Below, piece by piece: positions 1 to 11,635 of a stretch of 64,000 nt of DNA. Below the pieces are notes generated by a model. The model had not been told where the DNA came from, searched no databases, and worked only from the letters and a program-made list of their open reading frames with translations. This stretch comes from Zhengitettix transpicula (Eukaryota > Arthropoda > Insecta > Orthoptera > Tetrigidae). The stretch's first letter is position 1, and each line of letters begins with the position of its first letter. The stretch is from positions 161,508,746 through 161,572,745 of the forward strand of contig CM073590.1 in the NCBI GenBank assembly GCA_037074705.1, written 5' to 3'. The translations under genes and the position numbers were made by a program.

Positions 1-800
1 TAATCTTGAGAAAGGGAGGGGGCTACATGCATCCCTGGCAGGCTGGAGAGCTTTTCGTTTTGTATAAATTCTGAGAAAATGAATTATTGTTTTTTTTAAT
101 AACTAAATATTGCATTTCCCTTTCCTGCAAGAACAATTCTTGCAGGTGGCGCCCAACAAATAGTTAATTTAACCGTAAGCTCACCACATGTTTTTCTCCG
201 ACTTGAAGAATCTGCCTGTAGAATACCCACATTATAGTGGAAGCGGACATAACAAAGCCGTTAATCCGTAATTGGTGCAATTTGATTGAAACTAACGAGA
301 TTAGGAAGTGCTGGGGCAGGGAACTGTTAGGGGTTGGGAATGGAGTTCGGGGTGCCAAACGCTTTCGAACTGACGATCAATAATTCTATGGTTCAACAAT
401 GAAAAACTCTGTACAGAACAGAAATCAACACTGCAAATTATAGGCCTATTCGTACCTTGAAAGCTAATTTCACGAAGAAATTGAGTGGTATAATGGGTAT
501 TACATAATCTATAAATGCTTGTATAATTACGATTACATACTATGTTGCATAAAGCCTTCATACGCAGCGGGTTGCGTTTCAATATCGAGATCGTTTATTA
601 CAACCTCTTATAACAAAGAGACTCGGTACATCCCCAAATGAATAGTATCTTATCTTTTGATGATGGTTCATGGATCTGTTTCCTAGCCGATATTTCCTTA
701 AATACTTAATTATTTATGTTATCTGCCATTTAAGATATTTCTGTGGGGAGCAGATGCCAAAGAATTTCAAGTTCCCCTTTCTCGGCTGTTAACTGCTTAG
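1..800. other. No gene recognised (FBXL16 intron or upstream DNA)
   Basis: AT-rich DNA with short chance ORFs only. Near 146-156 there is an isolated TGGCGCCCAAC, which matches the first bases of the tRNA-Lys-type primer binding site seen intact near 28,360. It stands alone, with no LTR visible beside it, and may be chance or a relic. Confidence 0.5.
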
Positions 801-1762
801 ATTTGAGGTATCTACTTACATGTTAAGAACTTCTTCCCAAACCATCATTCGGAATTGGAAAGTACAGTATTTGGATTTATTTTTATTGTCTTGTTGCTTT
901 CTTAAGATGTTAAATTCTGCCCTTATTATTATATTGCACCTTACGAAGGAGAATGTATCACTTTTTCCACTAAATCCGAACCAATTTTTTGTCAGGTGTT
1001 TCAATATTTTTACATTTACTTATAGTTTATACAGGATGAACAAGAACTCCACCGACAAACTTTCCTATGTAGTTCAGGTATACCTTCTGAATATTTTGGT
1101 ATAAGGGACTCACCGGCCGGTCGTTACACAGTTATTGCATTTCGTTTGATTTCCTGCCCCAATTATCTCTGTAGCTGTATTGCGCTGTAAATAGTGCTCT
1201 GTCACCAGACATGACACGAATAGACTTCTTATCTTGGGTGAATGTGAAGAGTCAAATTTACGAGACTCCGGTCGATACTCGATTTGAGGTATCTACTTAC
1301 ATGTTAAGAACTTCTTCCCAAACCATCATTCGGAATTGGAAAGTACAGTATTTGGATTAATTTTTATTGTCTTGTTGCTTTCTTAAGATGTTAAATTCTG
1401 CCCATATTATTATATTGCACCTTACGAAGGAAAATGTATCACTTTTTCCACTAAATCCGAACCAATTTTTTGTCAGGTGTTTCAATATTTTTACATTTAC
1501 TTATAGTTTATACAGGATGAACAAGAACTCCACCGACAAACTTTCCTATGTAGTTCAGGTATACCTTCTGAATATTTTGGTATAAGGGACTCACCGGCCG
1601 GTCGTTACACAGTTATTGCATTTCGTTTGATTTCCTGCCCCAATTATCTCTGTAGCTGTATTGCGCTGTAAATAGTGCTCTGTCACCAGACATGACACGA
1701 ATAGACTTCTTATCTTGGGTGCATGTGAAGAGTCAAATTGACGAGACTCCGGTCGATACTCG
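801..1762 (+). repeat. Two-copy tandem duplication, 481-bp period
   Basis: Bases 801-1281 and 1282-1762 are near-identical direct copies. Both begin ATTTGAGGTATCTACTTACA and end at ACTCCGGTCGATACTCG, with only a few substitutions (for example GGATTTATT versus GGATTAATT, and GGTGAATG versus GGTGCATG). The unit contains the left terminal inverted repeat and the start of the adjacent DNA transposon. The duplication therefore happened after that element inserted, and the high identity suggests it is fairly recent. Confidence 0.9.
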
Positions 1763-2213
1763 TACGGATCTGGTTGCTGACATAATCGCAGTCGCGGAAG
1801 CAGAGCGCCAAACTGTAATTCTGTGTGACGGTTGATGGTGCGTCGCTGTACAGTTTGCCGTGATCATGGCGGTCGAAATTTTGAACAATACCTGTAAAGG
1901 GAACAGTTCGGTATTTGTTACATACTGCTCTGTACGCTGACAGAACAGATTGATCACACTGTGATAAAAGTGTACCTGTTTGTTGAATTATTCTGTGTTA
2001 AGTGTTGTGCCTTTTGGTTATTGCTTATTACAGGCTTCTTCTCTGTTGTAAAGGTATTTTCTCAGAAACAATAGTGAATGCGGTAAAAAATGATAAATAC
2101 ATTAATACTCTGTAACGAGCCGCCTGAGATCGTTGGTCCCACATACCAAAATAGTCATAAGGAATACCTGATCAACATCTGAAAGTTTGTCGGTGGAGTT
2201 CTAGAACATTCAG
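1512..2213 (+). mobile_element. Degenerate IS630/Tc1-mariner-like DNA transposon
   Basis: About 75 bp at 1,512-1,589 (ACTCCACCGACAAACTTTC and onward to TTTTGGTAT) recur in inverted orientation at about 2,138-2,213, forming terminal inverted repeats. An extra left end lies at about 1,031-1,108 because of the 481-bp duplication. Between the ends is a broken transposase tail. The inverted ends plus transposase-like residues support a cut-and-paste element. It is internally deleted, so it looks non-autonomous. The superfamily rests on the look of the transposase tail and is less certain than the element itself. Confidence 0.7.
1688..1960 (+). pseudogene. Transposase C-terminal relic (IS630/mariner-like)
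   Basis: The + frame from the ATG near 1,691 reads MTRIDFLSWVHVKSQIDETP, then a stretch resembling VDTRTDLVADIIAVAEAE. This matches the pattern of the last catalytic-domain segment of insect IS630/mariner-type transposases: an aspartate followed by FFLWG-like residues, then VKS-VYETPV, then D-L---I. An in-frame stop follows soon after, and no upstream catalytic aspartates are visible, so it is a dead fragment. A similar fragment lies in the first copy of the tandem duplication near 1,210-1,281. It lies between the transposon's inverted ends, as expected. Confidence 0.6.
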
Positions 2214-4255
2214 TATATTCATTTTTAAAGCCGACATTTTTTATCTACATTAGGAACATATTTTCCCATTTTCATTCGTTACCTACATTGCAATTTCTAC
2301 TGAGAAACTGCCTTGTATTTTGATATTTCCTTCGCTGTTATTATATGTTAAAAATTATCGGTAAATTTAACAAAAAAGACAATTCTAGCACTTTTTAGTT
2401 GTGTAGACTCTAATTTTACCAAATGTCTAGTAATTATATAATATTCATAATTTCCATGTGTAACATTTACCACAGGTTATAATATGGTTGGATTCAAAGT
2501 CTCCAATTAGTTTTCGCAGAAATTGATGAACTATTAATAGGATAATATTGACCAAAAACCTTGGTAATTTTTATCCTGTCTGATAAAGGTCGTTAGACAT
2601 TATAAAATCGCCAAGCCAATCGAATCAACGGAAGTTAGTGCTGTGATCGTCATGAGGCCAATGTTAACATCTGACTACATGACGTAAAGATAATTATAGA
2701 CATTAAGTCGAAGAACATTCCATCTAAAGAAAAATTATAGACTTTAGACGCCAGAATCATGATAACGGGTTTTAGTATTCATTCATCGATAATGATGTTA
2801 TTCGACACTCTACTCGATTGGTTCCATTACTCCTGGCTGAGAAAATAGAAAACGTCAAAATTGCTAAAAATTACACATTTTAATAGTAATAAAACATATT
2901 AAGGTGATAGATATTTAAAAACATAGATAAATAGTATAATACATAATTTGAGAAGTACACAAATAAGAACATGCAGAAGTGAGAAATAATTTACACTCTT
3001 ATTTAGATATACAGTACAAAGAAAATAAAGGCTAAACTTCCAAAATAACAGTATACTTTTGATAAAAATATTAACATAATAAATAAATTTTCAATTAACA
3101 TATAACATGCAACAAAAGTCTTGACGTCATCAGAATAATTGGACACTGAAATTTTGACTCGAATTATCGATGTCTGATTTAACATTTAAATATTAATTAT
3201 TATAACTACAGATATTTTAATATTAAACCAATACTCTTTTGTAAATTTACCTAACATCCTATTTATAAAATATACTACATATTTCTGCATTCGCTTAGCC
3301 TGTTAACCAACGCTGGCTACAAATCTGTTTGGACTATGTTATTGCACCTGGAAGGAACAAAGCGTTGAGCCGTGGCTGATGATAACCGGCAATTGTGAAC
3401 AATGCAGGGAATCTGCTGAAGGGGCGCCGAGGGAGACATTTCGTCTCAAAGGCAAACGCATTTCCTTTATTGAAGGGCAGTCTCAGGTGTCCCTGCTTCA
3501 CACAAATAACTAGCAAAATGACCGATTCCCAACTGAAGTAGTGAATTTCAGTACGTATAACTGCTGGTGGTACTGTTACAGAAGGACGTCATATTAATTT
3601 ATTTATATTCTATTTTCGGAGGAATAACTCATGCCAGCTGTTCAGGAATAATGTCCTCTCCACTGTTAACTTTGGAACGCTTGAAATCATTGGGAAGCTC
3701 GTAATGTAATATCAACTATTTAAAATCTTAATTGCAATTACATTTATATTGTACTGATATTGAAATTTCTATAAAAAAAGTACTCTACACCTAAAGAAGC
3801 AAAGTTCGCTGGCTGTTTAACTAATTTCCGTATTTCGTTGGCGTATTTCTGAGAGAAAGACTGGCGCACGTCAAATTAGGTGTAAATATTCTGATGCAGA
3901 GAAAAAAAAACGGGAAAGAAACTTAATTTGCGGTAGAAAAGCGGCGGCCGTTGTGAAGCTTCCGCCGCAAATTTCCTGGACAAGCAGCGCGGCTGTAATT
4001 GTGTTAGACGTCATTTCCCACCTGAACACAGACAAACACGCGTCCCGGCGCTTCCTCGCGGAAACCAATTCCGCAGTTATTGCTATTGGAAGCGCCCAAA
4101 TAAGCTCAACTTCCGCGACAAAATTCCAGAAATACACATGCAGATCGAGGAGGGGACTTAGACGAGAATTTTCAATCGCTCTTCTCAATTTTTATTTTTC
4201 CCGTACAGCAATCCCTCCACATTTTGGAAAAGTTTCCAGTTTAATCTAATAAATA
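2214..4255. other. No gene recognised
   Basis: About 2 kb of AT-rich non-coding DNA. A more GC- and CpG-rich patch at about 3,920-4,180 is open on both strands (about 100 codons each), but neither reading looks like a known protein and no splice-site pattern stands out. It is probably a fragment of an unnamed repeat. Confidence 0.5.
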
Positions 4256-5290
4256 AAATTGCCTGTAAGTTTGTATGTCCAAATTTCGTACTTGTGTTCT
4301 TTGCGACCAGGAAACAAACACCTACTTAAGGAGGAGTGGAGGTAAACGTGAGTGGAAATATTCAAACATACTAAAACGGCCGATATTTGAGTCGGATAAA
4401 TATTAAAGAGGTTGAATGAATTGATAGCGTTTCTACCGACGTTATCTGTGTATAATTTCAAACCCTTACAGCATGGGAAAGGAACACTCTTAGGGGCGGA
4501 GGTAGAGGATTGTTACTAGAAAATAACGCGAATAGAACGGAGATTGGAGTGAAATCCGGGGTTATGGATTTAGCTGAGTTTAATATGACATTTAACTTGC
4601 CGTATAACCTCCAGGGGTGGATGGGAGTGGAAATTTTCAAACATGTTAAACGGCCGATATTTGCGTCGAATTAGTATTTTTCGGGGTCAATGTGATTGAT
4701 ATTATTTTTTCCGATGTTGTTTCTGTATAGTTTCAACCCCTTTCGGCAATGGAGGGCAGAACCCTTAGTGTGGTGACTTAGGGGCGTTACATAAAGTTTA
4801 ATTATTACATTAAACTTGCCGGTTAATGTGTTCTTCTACCCCTATGAGGGGGTGAAAGGGGAAAACGCTGTTGTGTGTGTTGCGCATAAAAATCTACACC
4901 GTGGAAAAAAATTGACTAAATTTCGTACCTGTGCTCCCTTAGAAACGGAAACAAACACTTTGGGGATAAAACACGACAAAAAACCCCAGAGGCGGTTGTG
5001 GAGAGGGGTGACAATTTACAAACCTGCTAAAATGGCTGATATTTCAGCCGAATTAATATTTTATGGGGTCAATGAGATTCATAATGTTTCTGCTTGATGT
5101 TTTTGTGTATAATTTCTATCCTTTTCTGTATTAGAGGGGAGCACCCTTACGGAGAGCGTTCAGGCGCGTTACAAAAAAATAACGCGAAAACAATCAACAT
5201 TGGTGTCGAATCCGGAGCTATCGATGTTGCTGAGTTCAACGCCCGATCAACGCCGGTTACCAATAAAACTATGAAAGTCTGCTGAAAATA
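4256..5290 (+). repeat. Modular tandem repeat, ~250-bp degenerate units
   Basis: At least three diverged units share an ordered set of landmarks: CGGCCGATATTTG, then TTTNNGGGTCAATG, then GTNTATAATTTCAACCC, then CACCCTTA, then AATAACGCGAA, then GGAGTCGAATCCGG, then GCTGAGTTTAA. Units run at about 4,370-4,600, 4,630-4,830 and 5,030-5,270. Two related units lie in the opposite orientation at about 10,380-10,900. The open frames here are by-products of the repeat. This looks like the body of a dispersed non-autonomous element of unknown class. Confidence 0.7.
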
Positions 5291-7399
5291 ACATATAAAA
5301 TAGATAAAGAAATCAATTTTAGAGCAAACAGATGCCAGATGATGTAGTAATAATCCGAGAATAGGCGCAATATTTATTGAACATATCCAAGAATGTGCCA
5401 CAGGGAAAGATACATAACAGCAATAATAATAAATTCTAGGAACGTGGGTAAAGAATCCGATGCTTAGAACAGAAGCTGGCGCCTTTACGACGCTGGGAAT
5501 TTTGTATTTCAGGAATTCGAAGGTCACTGCTGCAGGTTGAGTAACTTGCGTGTATTATGATTAACTGGTATAACCACAGACATTTTACTTAAAATTTGTT
5601 TCTCAGAAAAGCTAGCTTGTTACAGCAAGTAATTTAATGGATATTTTTTATTTTATGCAAGCCGGGTTTATTGACTTACGCGTTGGAATTGTTTCCTTTG
5701 CGATGAAAAAACCACCAGGTATTGGTATGCTAAAGCTACTGAGGTTTAATTCACGGGGCGATTACTTCAACTTCTAATGTTATTTCTCCGTTTCTGATAT
5801 ATTTTTATTTTAAAACGTGGAACATCCCAAATGTTGTAATAATCAAGTCTATATAACGGTTCGGCTCATCAATTTTCAAGGTGATCGCTGCTTGACAGAG
5901 TTAATATTCAAGACTGACGGATTGAACGAGACAGTTAATTTGTCTGCAGTCCGAGTGCTAATTAACAGCTATGTGTTTTGCTCCTTCAGTCAGTTTTATT
6001 TATAGAAAATTCCACTGATTTCTAGCAGTAGTCTGCTATTTACGCCATCACTTTCTTGTTGAAAGGGCTGATTCATGTGTTCGAAAGAATCAAAGTCGAA
6101 TTGAGTTAACGATTTGGTAAAGTACCAACCGAGCATTCGTTACAGCAGCTACACATTACTTACTTGTTGGAACTTCTACCTGTTATTACCTAAATGTCCA
6201 TAGTGTTCTTGTGTTTATAAAAATTTTCAAAATTATACTTTTGTGTTTGTTATCTGGATTGTGCGGTTGTGTCGTACTCAAGGCTCTTGCGTTTTTAATT
6301 GCCTGACGAAAGGAACAAGGATTTGAGAAACGTTGTGTTGTATTTATATTATCACTTCATTTTGTCTGTTATTTAGCTATTTTATCTAATTAGTAAATTT
6401 TTAGTAAAGTTTTATTATATTTTAATTTCAATTATATATTTAAACTGGTTATTAAAGTGGAAATTTAAAATAAACCTTAATTGTTCATTTGAATGAGTTA
6501 AATCGATGACAATATATGTAATTCTTATAAACTGTATCCCGGTGTTAAAGCGAAGCGTTGTGGTGCTGGGATATAAAAGAAACTCTGTCACCCGTCCCCT
6601 GTAGGTGCAAGTTCTTATAACTTTTGCTTTACCTGCAAATTCGTCATTTTCGGGGATCGAATCAGCTGAAATCCTTAAATCTCTCCCAGTAAAAATGTTT
6701 GTTTAAGTGAACAACTGTTAGCCCATTCAGGCAGAGTCAATATTTTTTTTCGCGTGATCTAGCGTGTCTGCGTGATTGTTACGTCATAATTACTCTGGGA
6801 TGCATAATAATTTTTCCGCCCAATGAGAGGCATTCCGCCTGTGTCCTTTTCGTGATTCTCCGTCGGTCCTTTCCGTATATCCTTGCAATCCCTACCAATG
6901 ATTTCGTTACTTTTAAAACATCGAAGGTAAAATTTTCATATTGCCACGTAGAATACGGACGAAATATAAATAAGGAAATATTTTAATTTATTTTATTTTA
7001 TTGTATTACATTAAAGAACTCGAATTTTAATGTTGAGGAAAGTCATTTAAATCGAATAATATACTTCTGAAAAATGTATATAAGTAATCGTTAGCGGAAC
7101 AAGTTTCAAACTTTTAAAATGAAACACAAAAGCTAATTTAAATCGCAAGGATCATAATAAACACATTTTCCCTCAAGTACTAAATCTCCTGTTTGACGAG
7201 AAGTTGCAAATTTATGTACCGGTTTTGCAATATGAAATCCCCTGTAACGTCTAAAAATTATTTTTTTTCAAATTTATAATCAAAAATCGGTAGACCTTAT
7301 CACGGTTCCAGAGACATTCATTTAGAACAAATAGTTTAATTTATAACGTAACTGACAGAAATCCGTATTTAACGTAACCGCAAAATTCTATAATTTCAG
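5291..7399. other. No gene recognised; one dispersed repeat copy
   Basis: AT-rich intron-like DNA before the first recognisable FBXL16 exon. It holds one copy of the hammerhead-like repeat family at 6,290-6,380, annotated separately. A weak palindrome (TATCCCGGTG ... TGCTGGGATA) near 6,536-6,573 may mark the end of another small element. Confidence 0.5.
6290..6380 (+). repeat. Dispersed repeat with hammerhead-like core, copy 1
   Basis: CTGACGA at 6,303-6,309 is followed by AAGGAACAAGG and then GAAAC at 6,327-6,331. After that comes GTTGTGTTGTATTTATATTA and a TTTTGTCTG...GGCTA-like tail. The order CUGANGA, short stem, GAAA is the conserved core of hammerhead ribozymes, which are known from Penelope-like and other retroelements. 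In this copy the stem II pairing is degraded. Related copies lie near 25,870 (+), 41,820 (-), 47,640 (-), 49,800 (+) and 55,620 (-). Confidence 0.55.
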
Positions 7400-7548
7400 G
7401 TGCGTGCACATCACGGACATCGGCGTGGGCTACGTGTCAACTATGCTGTCGCTGTCGGCGCTGTTTCTACGCTGGTGCTCGCAGCTCAGGGACTTCGGCC
7501 TGCAGCACCTCTGCGGCATGAGGAACCTCCAGATACTATCCCTTGCAG
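7400..7548 (+). CDS. FBXL16: FBXL16-like F-box/LRR protein, penultimate coding exon
   Basis: The exon is bounded by the acceptor TTTCAG at 7,394-7,399 and the donor GTGAGA at 7,549. It begins with one base completing a split codon, then encodes [20 protein letters not shown] and [20 protein letters not shown], ending SLAG with the last glycine split. These are leucine-rich repeats from the C-terminal half of FBXL16, an F-box-family protein that in mammals binds SKP1 and PP2A and is enriched in nervous tissue. The split glycine joins exactly in phase to GC-TGT-CCA at 30,951. Base composition is strikingly GC- and CpG-rich compared with the DNA around it. The N-terminal part, including the F-box, lies upstream of the window. 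Confidence 0.93.
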
Positions 7549-7564
7549 GTGAGATACTCCATCA

Positions 7565-8480
7565 AAATATTAGTTATAGCCATTGGAATATTCGACTATC
7601 GATCATCAAAGGCCTGCGAGGGCTGTTCTCTCGCAGGCAGTACCTGCGAGGGATATTCTCTCGCAGGTAGAACCTTGTAGGAGAGATACGAAGGGGCTAC
7701 CTTTGGGGATGCCTTTTCCTCTCCGTTTTTGAACTAAGGTTCCCACAAACCGAGGCACCTTGGCCTGTTCTGAGAGGTGAATGTTCCGGGATCACAGACC
7801 TTGGGCATACGGTAAGAGTTGTCCGCTATTCCCATTGGAATAGTCGGCCAGCTGCCTCCTAAACTGGTCGAGGCACGGAGAAGGGAAAGCTGCGTCCGCA
7901 CAGCAAACTCCTCTCCCGCTATCGGAAGGGCGTGGGACAAGTACCCAATGCCCGACCTACCTGATGCAGGTTTTTATAGGGTTTGTCCTGCATTTCTTTT
8001 AGGGGAATGCCGGGTAGGATCCTTAAACCATAGCCCGGGGGCCTAGTTACCCTTGGCTACCTTCCTCCACCCTTCCGCATTCCCTCTTTCAAATCCCTTT
8101 CCTATGCTATAAGAGGGGAGTTGCCACTATGTGGATTACTCTATACATAGCCTGTCTACACCCAAAAAAAATCGACTATCTACCTCCAAACATGGTCGAG
8201 GCATGGAGTCGTTAATGCTGCACACAGAAAACACCACAGAAGTGCGTGGACAAGTATCGAGAGCTGGGCCTACCTGAGACATGTTTCTATAGGGTTTACG
8301 CTACATCCCTTTTAGGCGAATGTCTGGTAGGTTCCTTGAACTATAGTCAAGGATAGCCAGGAGTGCCTAGTTAATTAACCCTTAGCAACCTGTTCTCCGT
8401 TACGGTGCCCCCATGTCCGCCCCTTCCCAAGCTATCACAGGGAAGAGATAACAACGTGGATTGCCCTCAAGTAGCATGTT
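7565..8480 (+). repeat. Old, split copy of the SINE-like retroposon
   Basis: Sequence left of about 7,600 (CCATTGGAATATTCGACTATC) and right of 8,171 (TCGACTATCTACCTCC, then CATGGTCGAGGCATGGAG, onward to about 8,480) together read as one diverged copy of the same family as the 7,610-8,171 element. It is interrupted by that younger copy. The duplicated TCGACTATC on both sides is the target-site duplication. Confidence 0.7.
7610..8171 (+). mobile_element. SINE-like retroposon copy A (nested insertion)
   Basis: This copy begins with two tandem hairpin modules, each of the form CCTGCGAG ... CTCGCAGG (7,613-7,670). It continues with the family body (GAACTAAGGTTCCCACA, GGGCATACGGTAAGAGTTG, CGCTATTCCCATTGGAATAG) and ends ACCCAAAAAAAA. 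The duplicated TCGACTATC at about 7,592-7,600 and 8,172-8,180 is consistent with target-site duplication. The A-rich 3' end and duplicated target indicate retroposition by LINE machinery. No clear tRNA-type A and B boxes were seen, so the promoter origin is unknown. Frames such as MSAIPIGIVGQ are by-products shared by all copies. Confidence 0.75.
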
Positions 8481-10139
8481 TCTTTCAAATAAAATTAATG
8501 ACATACTTAGATTAATTTTATTCATTACTCCTCGATTGGTGTAATTATGGGACATTGCAGCTATGAGAATTTTGTGAGCTATCTTTAAACATTTTCGTGT
8601 CATGTGGTTCTTTGTTGGTTGGCTCATGTTTGAATTTAAGTCTATATTTTTGGACCTCTTCGGGACTTTTATATTGTAAGTAAACACGATAAAATATTTT
8701 CCAAATATCTTAAACACTAAATTTCGATTAATTTACGTATAATGTATTATTTTAGTTATTCTTAAACAACTTTCATTGTTATGCTAATCTGCAATTTTAG
8801 TGAAATAAATTTATCTTATTTTTTGCCACACTTCTTTATTTTATAATTTACAGTAAGAATTTGTTAAATATTAATAATACATATTAAATAATTATTGTAT
8901 ATATTTTTAGTAGGTTCGCGTTTTAAATTGTAGTCAATGTTAAGATTACAGTTGTAATATTAAAATCTATATAAATAAAACTCTAACGTCTCTGTCGGTT
9001 CGTTCTAACGGGATAAACTCAAAAACGGATGAATACATTTGAATGATTTTGCATACTTGTAATTCTACTTCCTCAAGGTACTATGTTGGCTATATAGTTT
9101 TCGAATTTCAAGTGATAAGTGTTATTGGCTACGAATAATATGGATATTGAATCGTAATACACGTAAGAAATGCAAGTGAAGCAGGATGCCAATAAAACAG
9201 TAATAATTGCAGTGAACATCATATACGCATGACGTAATGAATTACTGTTTTAGTTTTTTTACTCAACCGTCGTAAGTTTATGTTAGTTTTCTTAATGAAA
9301 ACTTCGTAGTAAAGCAAGGATATAACGGTTAATTTTCTAATAACTGCGGTGGTAATAATAATGAGGGTAATCGTTATGATAATAGTAATTGCAATTCTAT
9401 TATTATTATTTATATTCCACTATTAACTTTCAGTATTAGAAGCACTTAAAGGGTTATACATAGTAATTAGGGAGTTTTTCATCGTACGCTGTTGCACTTC
9501 AATTAAAGATTCTGTGATGGTACCACTTTGATGGGGGAAAAATTGTTTCGGTAAAATCTAGGTGAATAATATCTTATCTTTCGTAAATCAACTGACAAAA
9601 CTATTTTGCTGAGTTTATCGAAAATAATTCTACATTCTTATTCGTGCACACGCCAAACAAAGGATAAATCAATTCCTTACATCGATGTCTCTTTGCCTTT
9701 TACATGAACTGCAAACGTCTGCAGATCCTGTTGCTCATGGTATTTACACTAAAACCCAGATGTCGCAATATAATATGATATAGATTTCTTAGAAAATTTC
9801 CAGAAAATATCAATTTTTTTTTTGGTAATCTTAATTTTGAACTTCCAATTGCAACTTGGATCTTAATAATTAAGGACAGCACACATAATAATAAATATTC
9901 ATTTCGTTGAGCCTTAAAAATAATAGCCTGTATCTTGATATGGATTGTTTAGTCAGTTGTATTAATTTTGAAACGAAATGGTGTTTATAAAATTGACAAA
10001 GTGTAATGAGTTATGTGGTTCATTTCTCGACGTTTTAGCGTTTTTATTGTTATTCAATCATATAATTTCACTACGGTAAAAATTATCCGTTTTATAGTAA
10101 TTATATTTTGTAACCCATATATTTTTAAAAATATTAACC
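8481..10139. other. AT-rich intron DNA; one arthropod-type repeat fragment
   Basis: Mostly unremarkable AT-rich sequence. At about 8,966-9,060 the text CTATATAAATAAAACTCTAACGTC ... AACTCAAAAACGGATGAATA ... GATTTTGCATACTTGT resembles one end of a very common arthropod dispersed repeat class. Relatives in this window begin ACTAGCTGGGTGCCCGG. This rests on general recognition only. Confidence 0.4.
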
Positions 10140-11600
10140 TACACAAGTTAATTATAAAATAATTACATTAAAACGAATTTGAACAAATATGTAATAAGAC
10201 GAATGTTTGTGAAAGAAATATTTTACTTTACACTTTTAACACCAATAAATGTTAAATTTAATTAAATATTAAAACTTTCCATTGCTTTAAATTCAAAATG
10301 AAATTGACACTGTGAAGTGAAATAAAAATTGCTGTGGCTATTTGATAAGAAACTGGCTGGGTGCCCGGTGTTGCCCGGGTTGTCATAATTGAATTCGGTG
10401 ACATCCAAAAATCCCGCATTGAACTCCAATATTCGTTGTTTTAACGTTATTTGTATCAAACTATCCCTAATGGAGTTTTCTTCCCATACCGAAAGAAGTT
10501 GAAATTATACACAAAAATTTCTAGAGAAATGTTATCTATCTTATTGAACCCGAAAACGTTTATTAGGACGAATATATCGACCGTTTTTACATGTTTTATC
10601 ATTTCCACCTCAACTCCCGGTGGTTAAACGTCAAGTTGAATGTCATAATTAAACTCAGCGACATCAGTAGCCCTGTATCTGACTCCAATATCGATTGTAT
10701 TCGCGATATTTTCTTGTATCGCCTCTCCACCCTCACCCTTAAGGGTGTTCCCTTCCCATACCGAAAGAGGTTGAACTTATACACAAATAACATCGTAGAA
10801 ATACTATCAATCTTTTTGACCCAGAAAAATATTTTTTTGACGCAAGTATCGGCCGTTTACATTTTAAAAATTTGTACCCTCGCCCCTGGTAAACGTGTTT
10901 TAACCGCACAGTGTTTGTTTCCTAGTCGCAAGTAACACATGTACGAAATTTGGAGACATTTGCTCCACACAGGCTGTTGGGTACTTTGGTTTAAAATTCT
11001 GTGTTCGCAAACAGGTGATATAAAGACCAGTTTCTAACATTATTAAGATATAAACGCATGTACAAGAAACATATGTACTGGTAAAACGTCTACAGTGGAA
11101 CGACCACGGGAAAAATGTGGCCTATTTATTTGAGGATTTTGGTTGAGGTCAATCCCGTTTTCCACGTCAAAGAGAGCGAAAGCCATTGCGTATTTGGGGT
11201 TGAAAGATATCTGTTCCGTTTCGGTAAGAGAAAAGGTCTGACAAACCAGTTGGCAAAACTAGGTTTTGATTAAAATGCTTCGTATACTTTATAAGTAATC
11301 AGAAAACCAGATAATAATTTCTAATCAAATAACCACGGCAATTTTATTTCGCTTCACAGAGACATGCATAAATTATAGCTGTGGCTAAAATTGAGATGTG
11401 CATTTATCGATAGTGAGCGAATTTTGTTGGCTCTTTTTTGCTATTAAAACAATTTAAAGTTTTAATATTTAATTAAATTTAACATTTATTGAGTTATAAT
11501 AGTGTAAAGTAAAATATTTCTTCCAAAAACATCCATCTTATTACATATTTGTTGAAATTATTTTTAATGTAATTATATTATAATTAACTTCTGTTATTTA
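10140..11600. repeat. Large foldback (inverted-repeat) element
   Basis: The left arm (about 10,145-10,347) and the right arm (about 11,305-11,600) are reverse complements with clear but imperfect identity. For example, left AACAAATATGTAATAAGA and ATTTTACTTTACAC recur inverted on the right, as do GTGAAG...AATAAAAATTGCTGTGG and its partner near 11,330. The right arm carries about 80 extra bases. The ~1 kb loop begins with CTGGCTGGGTGCCCGGTG at about 10,350 and holds two units of the ~250-bp modular repeat, inverted relative to 4,256-5,290. Long imperfect arms fit a foldback-type or composite element. No coding capacity was recognised. Confidence 0.7.
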
Positions 11601-11635
11601 ATTAAGAATATGGCCATAGATTACAAAATATAATT

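Noticed and set aside
820..1104. 94-codon ORF repeated at 1,367-1,585
   Set aside because: The apparent conservation is only the 481-bp tandem duplication; there is no protein resemblance and it runs through a transposon end.
7819..8046. Open frames (also at 7,734-7,940, 13,264-13,564, 15,926-16,193 and 19,937-20,285) giving the same peptide in several places
   Set aside because: They are frames through copies of one SINE-like repeat, on both strands and with substitutions spread over all codon positions. No gene.
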